Assembly: GCF_040215725.1 (NCBI RefSeq)
Contig: NZ_CP157967.1
Location: 1,798,001-1,862,000, forward strand
Direction: 5' to 3'
From: Rhizobium sp. ZPR4
GTDB lineage: Bacteria > Pseudomonadota > Alphaproteobacteria > Rhizobiales > Rhizobiaceae
Length of the DNA stretch: 64,000 nt
Both the position numbers and the translations under genes were made by a program. The notes beneath the pieces were generated by a model, which worked only from the letters and a program-made list of their open reading frames with translations, was not told the DNA's origin and searched no databases. Positions within the stretch are counted from its first letter, which is position 1, and every line of letters starts with the position of its first letter. Of this stretch, positions 63,498-64,000 are shown one piece after another.

Positions 63498-64000
63498 TTA
63501 TGTTTTACGCCGAAAATAGCTAACGAAACGCGTCGGATAAGTATCCTTTTCTCCTGCCGGAACGGCAAGCTCGCTATCCGCCTGCCAGATGCCTGGATCG
63601 ATCTCTGGAAAGGAGGTGTCGCCCTCCACATCAGCCTCGACATGGGTGATCAGCAGCCGGTCGGAGAGGCTGATCGCCTGCCGATAGATTTCGCCGCCCC
63701 CAAGGATGCAGATTTCGTCGACATTGCTCTCTTTAGCCAGACGCGATGCAATCGAGATCGCTTCATCGAGCGAATGCGCCACCGTTATCCCCTCGGCTGT
63801 AAAATCGGTGTCACGGGTGATGATGACATTGGGCCGGCCCGGCAAGGGCTTGCCGATCGACTGGAAGGTCTTGCGCCCCATAATCACAGGTTTGCCGAGC
63901 GTCATCGCCTTGAAGCGCTTGAGATCGGACGACAGCCGCCAGGGCATATCGCCTTCGCGCCCGATGATGCCGTTGCGCGATACGGCAACGACGATGGTCT
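63498..64000 (-). CDS. folA: Dihydrofolate reductase, 5' end outside the window
   Basis: At least 167 codons of DHFR, which reduces dihydrofolate to tetrahydrofolate. The visible part reads TIVVAVSRNGIIGREGDMPW at the right edge, then RLSSDLKRFKAMTLGKPVIM, GRKTFQSIGKPLPGRPNVII and ICILGGGEIYRQAISLSDRL, the full core of the family. About three codons plus the start lie beyond position 64000. It is on the same strand as hflK, 177 bases upstream. Confidence 0.95.
   Translation of the reverse strand, partial: TIVVAVSRNGIIGREGDMPWRLSSDLKRFKAMTLGKPVIMGRKTFQSIGKPLPGRPNVIITRDTDFTAEGITVAHSLDEAISIASRLAKESNVDEICILGGGEIYRQAISLSDRLLITHVEADVEGDTSFPEIDPGIWQADSELAVPAGEKDTYPTRFVSYFRRKT

Overview
The window looks like a piece of the primary chromosome of a Rhizobium-type alphaproteobacterium (Rhizobiaceae). 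This is inferred from the high G+C coding style, from the family composition, and from the block folA-hflK-hflC-degP / serB-miaA / ilvB-ilvN, which is a familiar rhizobial chromosomal neighbourhood. It also carries a hairpin-plus-tail intergenic repeat of the kind common in Rhizobium genomes. No phage, insertion sequence, integrase, rRNA operon or CRISPR array was seen.

Layout. 0-3 kb: a large MscS-type mechanosensitive channel. 3-7 kb: a cobalamin-riboswitch operon on the minus strand (DUF1636 protein, ABC ATPase, binding protein, BtuC/FecCD permease); the riboswitch ends in a hairpin that covers the Shine-Dalgarno of the first gene. 7-12.5 kb: two related FAD/NAD(P)-binding oxidoreductases flanking an SfnB-type acyl-CoA-dehydrogenase-like flavoprotein and an Rrf2 regulator. 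12.7-15.7 kb: small genes (two very short membrane-protein ORFs, a Lar-like zinc-ribbon protein, a DUF883/YqjD protein behind an EcfG-like promoter), a frameshifted aadA-like nucleotidyltransferase and tRNA-Lys(CTT). 15.8-23.4 kb: a seven-gene minus-strand train made of a ferric-iron/2-aminoethylphosphonate-type ABC importer, a 2OG-Fe(II) dioxygenase, an EEP-family phosphodiesterase, a NUDIX hydrolase and a PhzF-like isomerase.

23.6-34 kb: aldo/keto reductase, class I aminotransferase, a vapBC toxin-antitoxin pair, a methyltransferase, ilvC, a TetR gene with a 16-bp palindrome at its promoter, AraC regulator/alcohol dehydrogenase divergent pair, type II NADH dehydrogenase and a PH-domain membrane protein. 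34-42 kb: mostly regulator-target pairs: Lrp/racemase, a MarR-GNAT fusion whose Shine-Dalgarno lies in a perfect 13-bp inverted repeat, GNAT, TetR/MFS, HxlR/FAD-monooxygenase/NmrA-like oxidoreductase. 42-51.4 kb: a lone low-similarity membrane protein, pdxJ, a short RecD-like helicase, an ECF sigma/anti-sigma operon led by a PF03640-type secreted protein, a cobalt-type nitrile hydratase operon, LysE exporter, a second aldo/keto reductase and a single-module KpsC-like capsule glycosyltransferase.

51.5-64 kb is core metabolism and quality control: ilvN and ilvB (acetolactate synthase), the latter preceded by a classic Ile/Leu/Val leader-peptide attenuator; a HerA-type ATPase; miaA and serB with overlapping divergent starts; a tandem pair of GNAT paralogues; degP, hflC, hflK and the 3' part of folA, which runs off the right edge. 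Branched-chain amino-acid synthesis is thus represented by ilvC, ilvB and ilvN in one window, and cobalt appears twice (B12 uptake and Co-type nitrile hydratase). Starts were chosen by Shine-Dalgarno, signal peptide and overlap logic; several genes probably start at GTG or TTG.
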